A DNA stretch of 59,582 nucleotides from Oscillospiraceae bacterium (GTDB taxonomy: Bacteria; Bacillota; Clostridia; Oscillospirales; UBA644). The notes under the pieces are model-generated. The model was not told the origin of the DNA. It worked only from the letters and a program-made list of their open reading frames with translations, and did no database searches. Where the stretch lies: positions 1 to 59,582 of the forward strand of contig CACZQB010000002.1 in NCBI GenBank assembly GCA_902783255.1, read 5' to 3'. Positions 15,586 to 23,520 of this stretch are shown here, in pieces. Every line of letters begins with the position of its first letter. Positions within the stretch are counted from its first letter, which is position 1. The position numbers and the translations under genes are program-made.

Positions 15586-16089
15586 ATGGCAAAAAAAATC
15601 ACAACGATGTTCAAAAGCTATGTTTTTGACGGTATTCTTTTAATCGCTCTCGGCATTGCAATGCTTATATGGCCGGATAAATCACTTAAAATTCCGTGCA
15701 TTATCATTGGCGCGGTTTTGGCGATAATGGGAATTATAAAAATAATTGCCTTTATTGCAAAAAAAACAAAGGGATCATCGGGTCTATTCGTCGGCCTTGC
15801 CCAGATAGCGATAGGAGCTGCATTTATTTTTGCATCTGATTTTTTTATTTCAGTTTTCCATTATGTAATAGCTTTCATCCTTTTATACGGCGCGATAATG
15901 ATGTTTATTAATGCGTTTAATCTCCGAAAGGTTTTCGGAATGATGTTTATGGCGTCACTTATTTTTGCGATAATTACCACTATTCTCGCAATAGTAATTA
16001 TAATCTATCCTTTTGTTTTTGTTCAACTGAGAGGAATAGCGCTTATAATAGAAGGACTTGCTATGGTTATTGTTCTCAGAACAATATAA
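15586..16089 (+). CDS. DUF308 (HdeD-like) membrane protein
   Basis: A 167-residue integral membrane protein with about six hydrophobic spans arranged as three similar helical pairs (for example FDGILLIALGIAMLIWP, then IIIGAVLAIMGIIKIIAF), the DUF308/HdeD repeat pattern. HdeD is linked to acid resistance in E. coli, but the function in Clostridia is unproved. The ATG at 15586 has GAGGT 7 nt upstream; upstream in-frame codons lie before or at the promoter and were rejected. Monocistronic, ended by the hairpin at 16108. Confidence 0.88.
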   Translation: MAKKITTMFKSYVFDGILLIALGIAMLIWPDKSLKIPCIIIGAVLAIMGIIKIIAFIAKKTKGSSGLFVGLAQIAIGAAFIFASDFFISVFHYVIAFILLYGAIMMFINAFNLRKVFGMMFMASLIFAIITTILAIVIIIYPFVFVQLRGIALIIEGLAMVIVLRTI

Positions 16090-16107
16090 GCAATTATTAA
16101 AAATCAT

Positions 16108-16141
16108 AAAAGAGACCGCTTATACAGCGGTCTCTTTTTTA
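16108..16141. terminator. Bidirectional terminator between the DUF308 and NodB-fold genes
   Basis: AAAAGAGACCGCT, 5-nt loop, AGCGGTCTCTTTTT; A-run and T-run on opposite sides allow use on both strands. Confidence 0.9.
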
Positions 16142-16162
16142 GTTTATTCCGAAAAAATAAGA

Positions 16163-17770
16163 TTACTGACAAGAAAATCTTACTGTTACTTTTCCGTTTT
16201 CTGAATGAACTGCAGGAGCATAAGAAAGTATGCCGTTCTCGCAGCCTGTCCGATATGTTTTTCCGTTCGAATCGACAATTTCAAAATTACAATCGAAAGC
16301 ACCTGAATCAAGACAGATCATATATTCTCTTTGCATACAGCGAAGATGAAGTTCGTGCTCGGAGCATGAAATCACCTCGGGAACATATTCTCCTTTTTTA
16401 CCGAACAAATAAAGGAGAGAAAAATCGCTATCAGATTTAACTGTAAATCCTTCTTTATTGAGAGTGAATTCAAAATCGGTATAATCTATTTTTGCGCAAT
16501 CATTGCCGATATCGGTAAATTTCATTTTTCCTGCAGGAATTTCTTTTCCTTCGCGGAAAATGCGGACGCCTGCGAGTATTCCGGACCCGCTATGCCTGTT
16601 TCCGTCTACAAGAGGCAATGTTTCATACGCAGCATCATTGGCTGTGCATACGATATCTTCAAACGGATCCGGCATTTTTTCATCGAAAAGATGTATATCG
16701 CGTATTCTGAAGCTGTTTTTTTCCGTATAAAGATTGATTCTGTAAAGATCAGAACAATACCACACTGATGTTTTATCACTATCGTCATAAGCACAATGCG
16801 CGGTTATAGTTGATGCAGGCGTGGTTTGCCATGTATTCTTATACCACTTGCCTGTATCGCCAAGTTTTTCAACGGTAATTTTGCCTTCATTTACCAGTTT
16901 TTCAAAGAGAGCGAACTGGTATTCGAGTCCGTTTTTCATCTGAGGCCAGCTCATGCTGTTTTCCTGACCTGCCTGTGCATATCCGAAAGAAAGGCATTCG
17001 CCATTGAAGTTTTCTTGCATGTACCAGTCTACCCAGGCAGGATCTCCTCCCCCGCCCGCATTTACATAGACGGGTTCAAGTGTGATTACACCCTGAACGA
17101 GATTTTCGTTATTGTCAACATTGACACCGTAGTCAAACTGATATATAGGGTCGGAGCCGAGCATTCTGAAGAGAGGAACGGATATCTGTTCATCCTTTGA
17201 GCGGGCAGGAACGAATACATTGGATCTGCTTGGATAATATCCCTGTCCGTAATATCCGCCCCATAAAGTGTAACCGTCTGTACCGTATTGCTCCTTGCAG
17301 TTACACATAGCGTCAAGACCGTATTTTTCGCTTATATAACGAACGGTATGTGTATCGAAAAACCACGAACCGAAAACACGCGGATAATAGCCGAATATTG
17401 CACGGAATTTTTCAAAAAGGACATCAGCGAGCTTTTCTCTCTGTGGTTTTGTATATCCGACTGAAAAACCGCAATGAACATGCCAGTCCCAAGGAAATCT
17501 GCCTGTCCAAGGTATGCCCACAGCTTTGCACTGTGGCTCGACTATTTCAAACCATACGCCGAGTTCAAATTGCTCTTTGTCGAGAGTTTTAAGCATATCT
17601 GTATAAACAGGATCAATAAGTGCATCATACTGCAAAAGGAATGTTCCGCTAAGGTTATGCTTTTTCATCAAATCGATCTGGTTGCGCACCGGTGCTACTA
17701 GATCGACTTTTGCACGCGGTTCAACATCGCGTATAAAATTAATAATGTTTACGATTTGCTTTTTAGACAT
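16163..17770 (-). CDS. Glycoside hydrolase/deacetylase-fold (NodB-like barrel) protein, unknown family
   Basis: A 535-residue cytoplasmic protein. Residues about 1-250 look like the beta/alpha barrel of the glycoside hydrolase/deacetylase superfamily: VDLVAPVRNQIDLMKKHNLSGTFLLQYDALID, EFELGVWFEIVEPQCKAVG-like strand, DWHVHCGFSVGYT, and FGSWFFDTHTVRYISEKYGLDAMCNCKEQ, here quoted in short pieces. A C-terminal beta-rich region follows (about 370-535). The classic NodB D-H-H metal triad is not clear, so deacetylase activity is doubtful. The ATG at 17768-17770 has AGGAG 7 nt upstream; the 14 extra upstream codons overlap the TPM gene and lack a site. It lies 19 nt after the TPM gene and may share its transcript. 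Confidence 0.7.
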   Translation of the reverse strand: MSKKQIVNIINFIRDVEPRAKVDLVAPVRNQIDLMKKHNLSGTFLLQYDALIDPVYTDMLKTLDKEQFELGVWFEIVEPQCKAVGIPWTGRFPWDWHVHCGFSVGYTKPQREKLADVLFEKFRAIFGYYPRVFGSWFFDTHTVRYISEKYGLDAMCNCKEQYGTDGYTLWGGYYGQGYYPSRSNVFVPARSKDEQISVPLFRMLGSDPIYQFDYGVNVDNNENLVQGVITLEPVYVNAGGGGDPAWVDWYMQENFNGECLSFGYAQAGQENSMSWPQMKNGLEYQFALFEKLVNEGKITVEKLGDTGKWYKNTWQTTPASTITAHCAYDDSDKTSVWYCSDLYRINLYTEKNSFRIRDIHLFDEKMPDPFEDIVCTANDAAYETLPLVDGNRHSGSGILAGVRIFREGKEIPAGKMKFTDIGNDCAKIDYTDFEFTLNKEGFTVKSDSDFSLLYLFGKKGEYVPEVISCSEHELHLRCMQREYMICLDSGAFDCNFEIVDSNGKTYRTGCENGILSYAPAVHSENGKVTVRFSCQ

Positions 17771-17789
17771 TTTTATTCTCCTATTTTTA

Positions 17790-18929
17790 TCAAAATCGTC
17801 CGCCCCCGACATGACGAGAGCCTCCGCTTCTTCCTCTTGATGAGCTTGAGCTTTTTGTTTTAGCAGAGCGTGTTACAGTTGCGTAAAGGAACATATCGTT
17901 TGCTCGTTTGAGGTTCATACTCCCCTCTCTCATATATGCATTCGCCTCGTTAACGGGATTAACTGTCTTAAGCTTTTTTTTCATTGAGCTTACAGTAATC
18001 AGTGAAGCAATAAATCCTATCAACAAAGATATTGCTATACTTGATAAAAAATTGAATGGAAATCCGTTGATAGCGCCGTTGACATAATACTCGGATTCAG
18101 TTACGAATTTGCTGAAAGCATAATAATAATTGCCGGAAGAAAGGTCGGAAACAATCTCGAAGCCTATTTTATCTATGGCATCATCGTCCAGAGTATCGCC
18201 TATAGATCCGTTTGAAAGAATTCTGTATTCACGCTCTTTCATCGAAAGCATAAGCATAACGCCGTTGCGGGATTCGCCAATACCGTAATTAAAGCGGTCA
18301 AAAAATTCTTCCGCATATCCGTCGGCAGAATAGGAACCGACTGTATCCACGGTAATAACGATAAAGTCCGTTCCATACAGTTCGCTAACACTATTCAGCT
18401 TTTCAAGAAGGGACTGTTCGTCAGATTCTCTGAGAATATCCGCACCGTCATAAAGTCTGCCGGGATTAGAATTCGGAAAGATCTGTTCTTCGTCTTTTTT
18501 AAGGTCTCTCCCATTCAGTATTGATACGCATGTATCGAAATATGCCATTATTGCGTCGTAGTAAGAATCATGTTCGCAATAAGCATCCCAGATCCGGGAT
18601 TTTTCATCATAACTGATTTTTTCTTCAACGCTTCCGTTTGCAATAACATTCCATGAAGAATCATTTTCAAGAAAAAGAACATAATCATCCACGGAAACGA
18701 TTGCGGAAACATCAAAATCATCAAAATCGGTCAGCACGTAAGCATAATATAAAGCGACGTTGTATTGATCGTAATACTTCTCCGCAATTTCATTGAGTGA
18801 ATCTATTTCGTCCTCAAAAAGTCTTCCGGTCTCATCGGTTATATACTCTGCCGTCGCTGCAAAGGATGCGCATGAAAATAATACAATAAGTATTAATGAA
18901 ATAAATAATACTGTTGTTTGTTTTTTCAT
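17790..18929 (-). CDS. TPM-domain membrane protein (YdjH/YgcG-like)
   Basis: A 379-residue protein with a signal peptide (1-25), two TPM-like segments in tandem (YITDETGRLFEDEID... about 28-130, and RLYDGADILRESDEQSLL... about 155-290, the second more typical with DFIVITVDT and NGVMLMLSMKEREYRI), one membrane span near 296-318 and a Ser/Arg/Gly-rich tail ending GGSRHVGGGRF. That tail is a hallmark of YgcG/YdjH proteins. In B. subtilis YdjH acts with YdjG as a membrane complex that recruits YdjI and PspA in envelope stress. The ATG at 18927-18929 has GGGGTG 6 nt upstream. The first TPM copy is divergent and possibly inactive. Confidence 0.82.
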   Translation of the reverse strand: MKKQTTVLFISLILIVLFSCASFAATAEYITDETGRLFEDEIDSLNEIAEKYYDQYNVALYYAYVLTDFDDFDVSAIVSVDDYVLFLENDSSWNVIANGSVEEKISYDEKSRIWDAYCEHDSYYDAIMAYFDTCVSILNGRDLKKDEEQIFPNSNPGRLYDGADILRESDEQSLLEKLNSVSELYGTDFIVITVDTVGSYSADGYAEEFFDRFNYGIGESRNGVMLMLSMKEREYRILSNGSIGDTLDDDAIDKIGFEIVSDLSSGNYYYAFSKFVTESEYYVNGAINGFPFNFLSSIAISLLIGFIASLITVSSMKKKLKTVNPVNEANAYMREGSMNLKRANDMFLYATVTRSAKTKSSSSSRGRSGGSRHVGGGRF

Positions 18930-18941
18930 ATACGGCACCCC

Positions 18942-20027
18942 CTAAAACAGCCAGAGAAGATACTGAATGGCAAAAACAGCAGCAGCAACTCCCCCGGCAA
19001 TACCAAGAAGCCATTTTGCATATGCTCCTTTATCAAGGGGTAAATCTCCGACAAATTTGCCTGTCTGTCCGTTCATAGCAAATGTGTACTGAGTGCCGTT
19101 ATATGTCGTATTAAGAAACCAAACAGGGTAAAGAGCATATTTTGCAGAGCCTTTAAGCAGGTTTATTTTGGTGCTTTCAGGATTTACTGTTGAATATCCG
19201 GTGACGGTTGAAGAAAATGCTTCTTCGGCGCTCCTTTTTGTTCTTTCGTTTGCGCGTTCGATACATGCATCTTGTCCGATATCATACTTATCTGCAAAAT
19301 AGCCTGAAAGATACGCAGTCTGAAAATCAACAGCCTCATTAAAATTATAAGGCTCGATAGATTCCATTAATGCGTCCGAAATTTTAGAGGAACCATCTAC
19401 GGGAACCTTACGGAAATCGACATTGCCTTCCCTGACAACAGAGTAAAAACTAGTTTCGGTGTATCGATAAGAACTGTCGCTCCAAAAACGAAGTTTCGTT
19501 GCTTTGTATTGTATATGAGCATCAAGATCAGAGTCGAAGAGCCAGAACGGAACGTATAATCCCTTAATTTCATCAATATGATTTTGATCCTTAAACGCTT
19601 TTGGAAGCAGTTTTTTGCCTGAATAGTGTTTTTTTAAAGCATCAACTGCTTCCTGTTTGCTTATTTTAAACGGAATAACATAATCCGGCTTCAGCTCACC
19701 GCGAAATTGACCCATCATTACAACAGGATTTCCGCAAAACGGACACGAAGATGCCGCAGTGTTTTCATCAGCAACGATCTCGCCGCCGCATGTATTGCAA
19801 AGATAAACACGAAGTCCCTCCGACTCACCTTCAAACCATTCGGAGCCTGAAAGAGTATTCCACGAAATGTTATCCTGTCCAGCCTTTTTCAGTTCTTCAT
19901 CATAAGCGCGAAGGGTCTTGACATCGAATTCGGTGCCGCAGTATGGGCACTTCATTTTTTGTGATTCACTGTCAAAAGTAATTGCGCCGTCGCAACAAGG
20001 ACATTTATATTGCTGGAGTGCTGTCAT
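18942..20027 (-). CDS. Zinc-ribbon (TFIIB-type) membrane protein, YdjG-like
   Basis: A 361-residue protein with two N-terminal zinc ribbons: CPCC...CPYC at about residues 9-30 and CNTCGG...CPFC at about 77-100. A central soluble domain contains GLYVPFWLFD and YALYPVWFLNTTY, and a single C-terminal membrane span (about 340-358) ends the chain. This is the architecture of B. subtilis YdjG, the partner of YdjH in anchoring the SPFH/PspA stress complex. The ATG at 20025-20027 follows GGTGA by 5 nt. It lies 12 nt before the TPM gene, so the two are co-transcribed. Confidence 0.85.
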   Translation of the reverse strand: MTALQQYKCPCCDGAITFDSESQKMKCPYCGTEFDVKTLRAYDEELKKAGQDNISWNTLSGSEWFEGESEGLRVYLCNTCGGEIVADENTAASSCPFCGNPVVMMGQFRGELKPDYVIPFKISKQEAVDALKKHYSGKKLLPKAFKDQNHIDEIKGLYVPFWLFDSDLDAHIQYKATKLRFWSDSSYRYTETSFYSVVREGNVDFRKVPVDGSSKISDALMESIEPYNFNEAVDFQTAYLSGYFADKYDIGQDACIERANERTKRSAEEAFSSTVTGYSTVNPESTKINLLKGSAKYALYPVWFLNTTYNGTQYTFAMNGQTGKFVGDLPLDKGAYAKWLLGIAGGVAAAVFAIQYLLWLF

Positions 20028-20111
20028 AATCTTCACCTGTTATAACAAAATCAGATAGGCAATACAAGTATATTATTTTCAGAATTCTTATCGTGATTTA
20101 TTACAAAAACA

Positions 20112-20143
20112 ACCGTCATGGCATGAAAGCATGCCATAACGGT
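20112..20143 (-). terminator. Terminator after the SPFH gene
   Basis: On the minus strand a hairpin with arms ACCGT/ATGGCATG and CATGCCAT/ACGGT (one mismatch, AAAG-type loop) is followed by GTTTTTG. It splits the cluster: DUF6935-like to SPFH ends here, and the zinc-ribbon/TPM pair is read through or has its own weak promoter. Confidence 0.8.
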
Positions 20144-20157
20144 CATTTTTATAGAAA

Positions 20158-21495
20158 TTACTGAACTACATCGCCGTCGTCAAACGGATCTCCGCATTCA
20201 GGACAGAATTTCGGGGGTTTAGCACCTTTTTCAGGTTCCCATCCGCATTTGTCGCATCTGTACTGCGGAACTCCTGCAGGTTTCTTTTCTCCGCACTCAG
20301 TGCAGAATTTACCTTTATTTGTTGCTCCGCACTTAGGACATGTCCATCCGTCGGCAGCAGGTTTTTTTGCTCCGCATTCGGGGCAGAAATTACCGTGAGC
20401 ATCGGCGCCGCAGGAGCATTTCCACGTATCAGCCTGAGGAGCGCTCTGCTGAGACTGCTGAGCTGCCTGCTGCTGAGCAACGCCTGCATTATAGAACTGC
20501 TGAGCTGCATTAAATCCACCGCCCATAGCTCCGCCTGCAAGTCCCATGCCCATAAAGCCTGTCATAGCGCCGGACTCGTTATTGGCAGCATTTTCCATAG
20601 CATTCGCAGTAGCAGTTGTCATACGTCCTGCCATAGAGAATGGATTGGAACCGTAAGACACAGCTTCTTCAAGCTCGTTGATCTTCTTCATGTCTTCAGC
20701 TGTGAGAGTGATCGGGTTGAGCGAGATTCTTTCAACAGAAATACCGCGTGATTCGACCCAGTCAGCGCCGAGAGCTTCATTCATTGCTGCTTTAAGTTCG
20801 GGGGCTTTTGCCGGAAGTTCATCCGGACGGATGCCGAGAGCAGACAAGGAACCGAGAGCAGGCTGAAGTGCATCGATAAAGTCTATTTTAAGCGCTTCGT
20901 CGATCTGATCTCTTTTATACTCATATTCAACATTACCACAAACTTTTGTATAGAAAAGAAGAGGATTTGCGATAACATATGAATACATACCGTTGCATCT
21001 TACCTGAACGGTTCTTGAAAGATTAAGTTCTTTGTTTATGACCCTGAACATTATCGGACTGGGAGTGCCGAACTTATTGCCGAGAATTTCTTTTGTATTG
21101 AAATAGTATACTCTCTGATCTTTTCCGGGATCGCCGCCGTAAGTAAATCTTTTACCGATAGCCTTGAATGTTTCAAGGATACTGCTGCCGAGATTGCCGG
21201 CAAAAATTGAAGGCTCGGTGGAATTGTTATATGTAAATTCACCGGGTTCCGCACAAACTTCAACTACTTTGCCCTGCTCGACGATGATCATACACTGACC
21301 GTCCGCAACAGCGATGCCCGAACCGTTTGAAATGACGTTGTCATTACCCTGTGTGTTAGATGAACGTCCGGTTGTTTTTTTGAAGCCTCTTCTGACGAGA
21401 ACATCTGCCGGAAGTGCGTCACAGTAGAAAAACTCCTTCCACTGATCGGCGAGAACACCGCCGATAGCACCGGCAGCTGCTTTGATAAGTCCCAT
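20158..21495 (-). CDS. SPFH-domain protein with C-terminal zinc ribbons (YdjI/virion-core-like)
   Basis: A 445-residue cytoplasmic protein. Residues about 1-290 match the SPFH family annotated as virion core protein-like (MGLIKAAAGAIGGVLADQWKEFFYCD, GQCMIIVEQGKVVEVCAEPGEFTY in pieces). A Gly/Met/Ala/Gln-rich linker follows (about 300-355), then three zinc ribbons: CSCG...CPEC, CPKCG...CTEC and CDKCG...CPEC. In B. subtilis the homologue YdjI bridges YdjGH to PspA. The start at 21495 has AAGGGG 7 nt upstream. Pure sequence gives the family; the stress role is inferred from the neighbours. Confidence 0.9.
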   Translation of the reverse strand: MGLIKAAAGAIGGVLADQWKEFFYCDALPADVLVRRGFKKTTGRSSNTQGNDNVISNGSGIAVADGQCMIIVEQGKVVEVCAEPGEFTYNNSTEPSIFAGNLGSSILETFKAIGKRFTYGGDPGKDQRVYYFNTKEILGNKFGTPSPIMFRVINKELNLSRTVQVRCNGMYSYVIANPLLFYTKVCGNVEYEYKRDQIDEALKIDFIDALQPALGSLSALGIRPDELPAKAPELKAAMNEALGADWVESRGISVERISLNPITLTAEDMKKINELEEAVSYGSNPFSMAGRMTTATANAMENAANNESGAMTGFMGMGLAGGAMGGGFNAAQQFYNAGVAQQQAAQQSQQSAPQADTWKCSCGADAHGNFCPECGAKKPAADGWTCPKCGATNKGKFCTECGEKKPAGVPQYRCDKCGWEPEKGAKPPKFCPECGDPFDDGDVVQ

Positions 21496-21533
21496 ATTAC
21501 TACCCCTTTCATAAGGCAATTAAAAATAAAAAA

Positions 21534-21815
21534 TTATTTGTTACTGAAAATAACTCCATTACTCAACGAGTAAGGATTCTTGTTTTCCTTCGGAGGATCT
21601 GGAACGGAACATTTTGAAGCAAGACCTATTATGGTCATACCGATAAGGATTCTTAATATCCAAACCGCAAGTGCTCCGACAAACCACCATATGGAAATGT
21701 GCAGAATAAAATGAAGGGCAAGAAGGATCCATGCTGGAATGCTCCATTCAGCAGTGAGAAGAATATTGATAAAAAAGCTCAGAAAAAAACTTCCGCCCGC
21801 ACCGACGTTTTTCAT
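21534..21815 (-). CDS. Small two-to-three-span membrane protein in the SPFH operon
   Basis: A 93-residue hydrophobic protein of no recognised family. Two or three spans: SFFLSFFINILL (9-20), IPAWILLALHFILHISIWWFVGALAVWIL (26-54, two helices) and ILIGMTIIGLA (57-66), then a polar, proline-containing tail. Only 2 nt separate its ATG from the stop of the preceding gene and no clear binding site exists, so translation is probably coupled. It may provide membrane attachment for the SPFH protein, which is inference from position. Confidence 0.7.
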   Translation of the reverse strand: MKNVGAGGSFFLSFFINILLTAEWSIPAWILLALHFILHISIWWFVGALAVWILRILIGMTIIGLASKCSVPDPPKENKNPYSLSNGVIFSNK

Positions 21816-21817
21816 GT

Positions 21818-22384
21818 TTATGCCCAGGGATCTTCGGATTTGGCTTTGCGGATACCGACAAGGAGAAATTGTTCGTTAAGGAACCACTTGCCGTCGCTGC
21901 CTCTCTGACGAAGAACGACATAGCGTGCATTATCTGCTCCGCCGGAATTGATGAAAAGCTTCATATAGCCTTTATTTTCTGCAGAATAAGGGTTTGTGTA
22001 AAATGTGAGTGTGAAGGGTTCGGACGGAGTGTAATCATTTTCGGGTTTTGCATCTTTAAAATAAGAGAAAATGACATGATATCCGTCACGAAAACGGTCG
22101 TCAAGGAACTGAATTGCATATGTGGATAGAGGTTCCGGTCCGCGAAGCCAGTTAAGCATATCGATGCCTATTTGCTTATCCGCAGCGTATGCGCAAAGCG
22201 CACAGACAGTAAGTGCAGCTGTTTTGAACGGTGTATCAAGAGATGCTTCGGGAAGCGCCTGCATTTCAGCCAGACTTTCCGGAAGAGAGGCGAATGTGAA
22301 TGTTTCGCTTTTGTTTCCAAGTGCGTTTACTGTCGAATTAATCGCATCGCCTGCCGTTTTTTTGAGTTTGTCAAAAATGGACAT
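21818..22384 (-). CDS. DUF6935-like soluble protein, first gene of the SPFH operon
   Basis: A 188-residue protein that I associate with the DUF6935 group (confidence moderate). It starts with an amphipathic helix MSIFDKLKKTAGDAIN, and holds AALTVCALCAYAADKQIGIDMLNWLRGPEPLS (in pieces) and a C-terminal beta-rich half. The N-terminal amphipathic helix is reminiscent of membrane-surface proteins, which is notable because pspA would be expected in this position. The ATG has AGGAGG 7 nt upstream. A promoter precedes it. Confidence 0.72.
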   Translation of the reverse strand: MSIFDKLKKTAGDAINSTVNALGNKSETFTFASLPESLAEMQALPEASLDTPFKTAALTVCALCAYAADKQIGIDMLNWLRGPEPLSTYAIQFLDDRFRDGYHVIFSYFKDAKPENDYTPSEPFTLTFYTNPYSAENKGYMKLFINSGGADNARYVVLRQRGSDGKWFLNEQFLLVGIRKAKSEDPWA

Positions 22385-22437
22385 GGTGTTTCCTCCTTGA
22401 TAGTTGATTAATTGCGGTGTAAAATGATATTTTTATT

Positions 22438-22466
22438 ATTATAGCATATTTTTAAAGCATTTTCAA
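22438..22466 (-). promoter_or_regulatory. Promoter of the SPFH/ydjGHI-like operon
   Basis: On the minus strand TTGAAA (22461-22466), 17-nt spacer, TATAAT (22438-22443). It is a sigma-A type promoter; I see no ECF-type motif (B. subtilis ydjF is sigma-W dependent). Confidence 0.8.
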
Positions 22467-22524
22467 TATACGAGAAACATATTTTTTTAATAAAAATTAT
22501 GCTTACTATGTGATACAGACATAT

Positions 22525-23490
22525 TTATGCCCACCACATTCCGCCTTTGTCTTCAAACGTCATAGATTCTTTAAGTACATCTATTGCCTTGCCGAGCCCT
22601 TCAGCTGCAGACATGAGGCTGTCTTCATGTTCTATTGACATGACAAAGTCGTAATCGATCGTTCTGAGAGCGCTGACAATATCCTTCCAATATGCGGTCG
22701 AGTTGCCGTAACCTACAGAGCGGAATACCCAGGGACGAGCGGCGACCTGTCCGTAATGAGTTGTTGAAAGAACACCGTTTTTCGCGGTATTGTATTTATC
22801 TATCTTAGTATCTTTTGCGTGGAAGTGGAACATGCAGTCTTTCAGCTCCATAATGGCTGCAACGGGGTCCATTCCCTGCCATACAAGGTGTGACGGATCG
22901 AAATTTGCGCCGATCTCAGGACCGACTGCTGCTCTGAGGCGAAGCAGGGTTTCGGGGTTATAAACGCAGAAACCGGGATGCATTTCAAGACATATCATTT
23001 CAACACCGAACTGTTTTGCAAATGCAACGGCTTTTTTCCAATAAGGAATAAGAACATCGTTCCACTGATAATCAACTATTTTGAGAAAATCGTCAGGCCA
23101 TGGGCATGTGACCCAGTTCGGAGTGGTATCGCCTGGGGCACCGCCGGGACAACCGGAGAAAGTAATTATTCTTTTAACTCCCATTTTCTGAGCAAGACGG
23201 CATGCGTTTTCGAAATCCTCTTCAAAAGCAGCAGCAACCGTTTTATCGGGATGAACGGGATTTCCGTGACATGAAAGTGCGGAAACAGTAAAATCATATT
23301 TTTTTATTTCCGACATCAATGCTTCGAATTTAGCATTGTCTGCAAGAAGTTCCTTTGGCTTGCAATGAGCATTGCCCGGATAGCCGCCGCATCCAAGTTC
23401 AATTGCCTGAACGCCTTTTGATGCAAGATATTTGAATGCCTCGGGATATTCCATATCACCGAGAAGAACTGTAAAAACGCCGAGTTTCAT
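22525..23490 (-). CDS. Sugar phosphate isomerase/epimerase (AP endonuclease 2-type TIM barrel)
   Basis: A 321-residue xylose-isomerase-like TIM barrel. Metal-site candidates: ELGCGGYPGN (Glu at about 33), CLEMHPGFC (Glu about 171, His about 173), NFDPSHL (Asp, His), FHFHAKDTK, and SIEHED near residue 293. The family includes myo-inosose dehydratase, tagatose epimerase and 3-keto-sugar enzymes. Last gene of the Gfo/Idh-ThuA-SBP operon, so it probably acts on the product of the oxidoreductase. The exact reaction is not readable. Confidence 0.88.
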   Translation of the reverse strand: MKLGVFTVLLGDMEYPEAFKYLASKGVQAIELGCGGYPGNAHCKPKELLADNAKFEALMSEIKKYDFTVSALSCHGNPVHPDKTVAAAFEEDFENACRLAQKMGVKRIITFSGCPGGAPGDTTPNWVTCPWPDDFLKIVDYQWNDVLIPYWKKAVAFAKQFGVEMICLEMHPGFCVYNPETLLRLRAAVGPEIGANFDPSHLVWQGMDPVAAIMELKDCMFHFHAKDTKIDKYNTAKNGVLSTTHYGQVAARPWVFRSVGYGNSTAYWKDIVSALRTIDYDFVMSIEHEDSLMSAAEGLGKAIDVLKESMTFEDKGGMWWA

Positions 23491-23520
23491 GGTATTTTTG
23501 TTCCTTTCAGTTATAAAATT

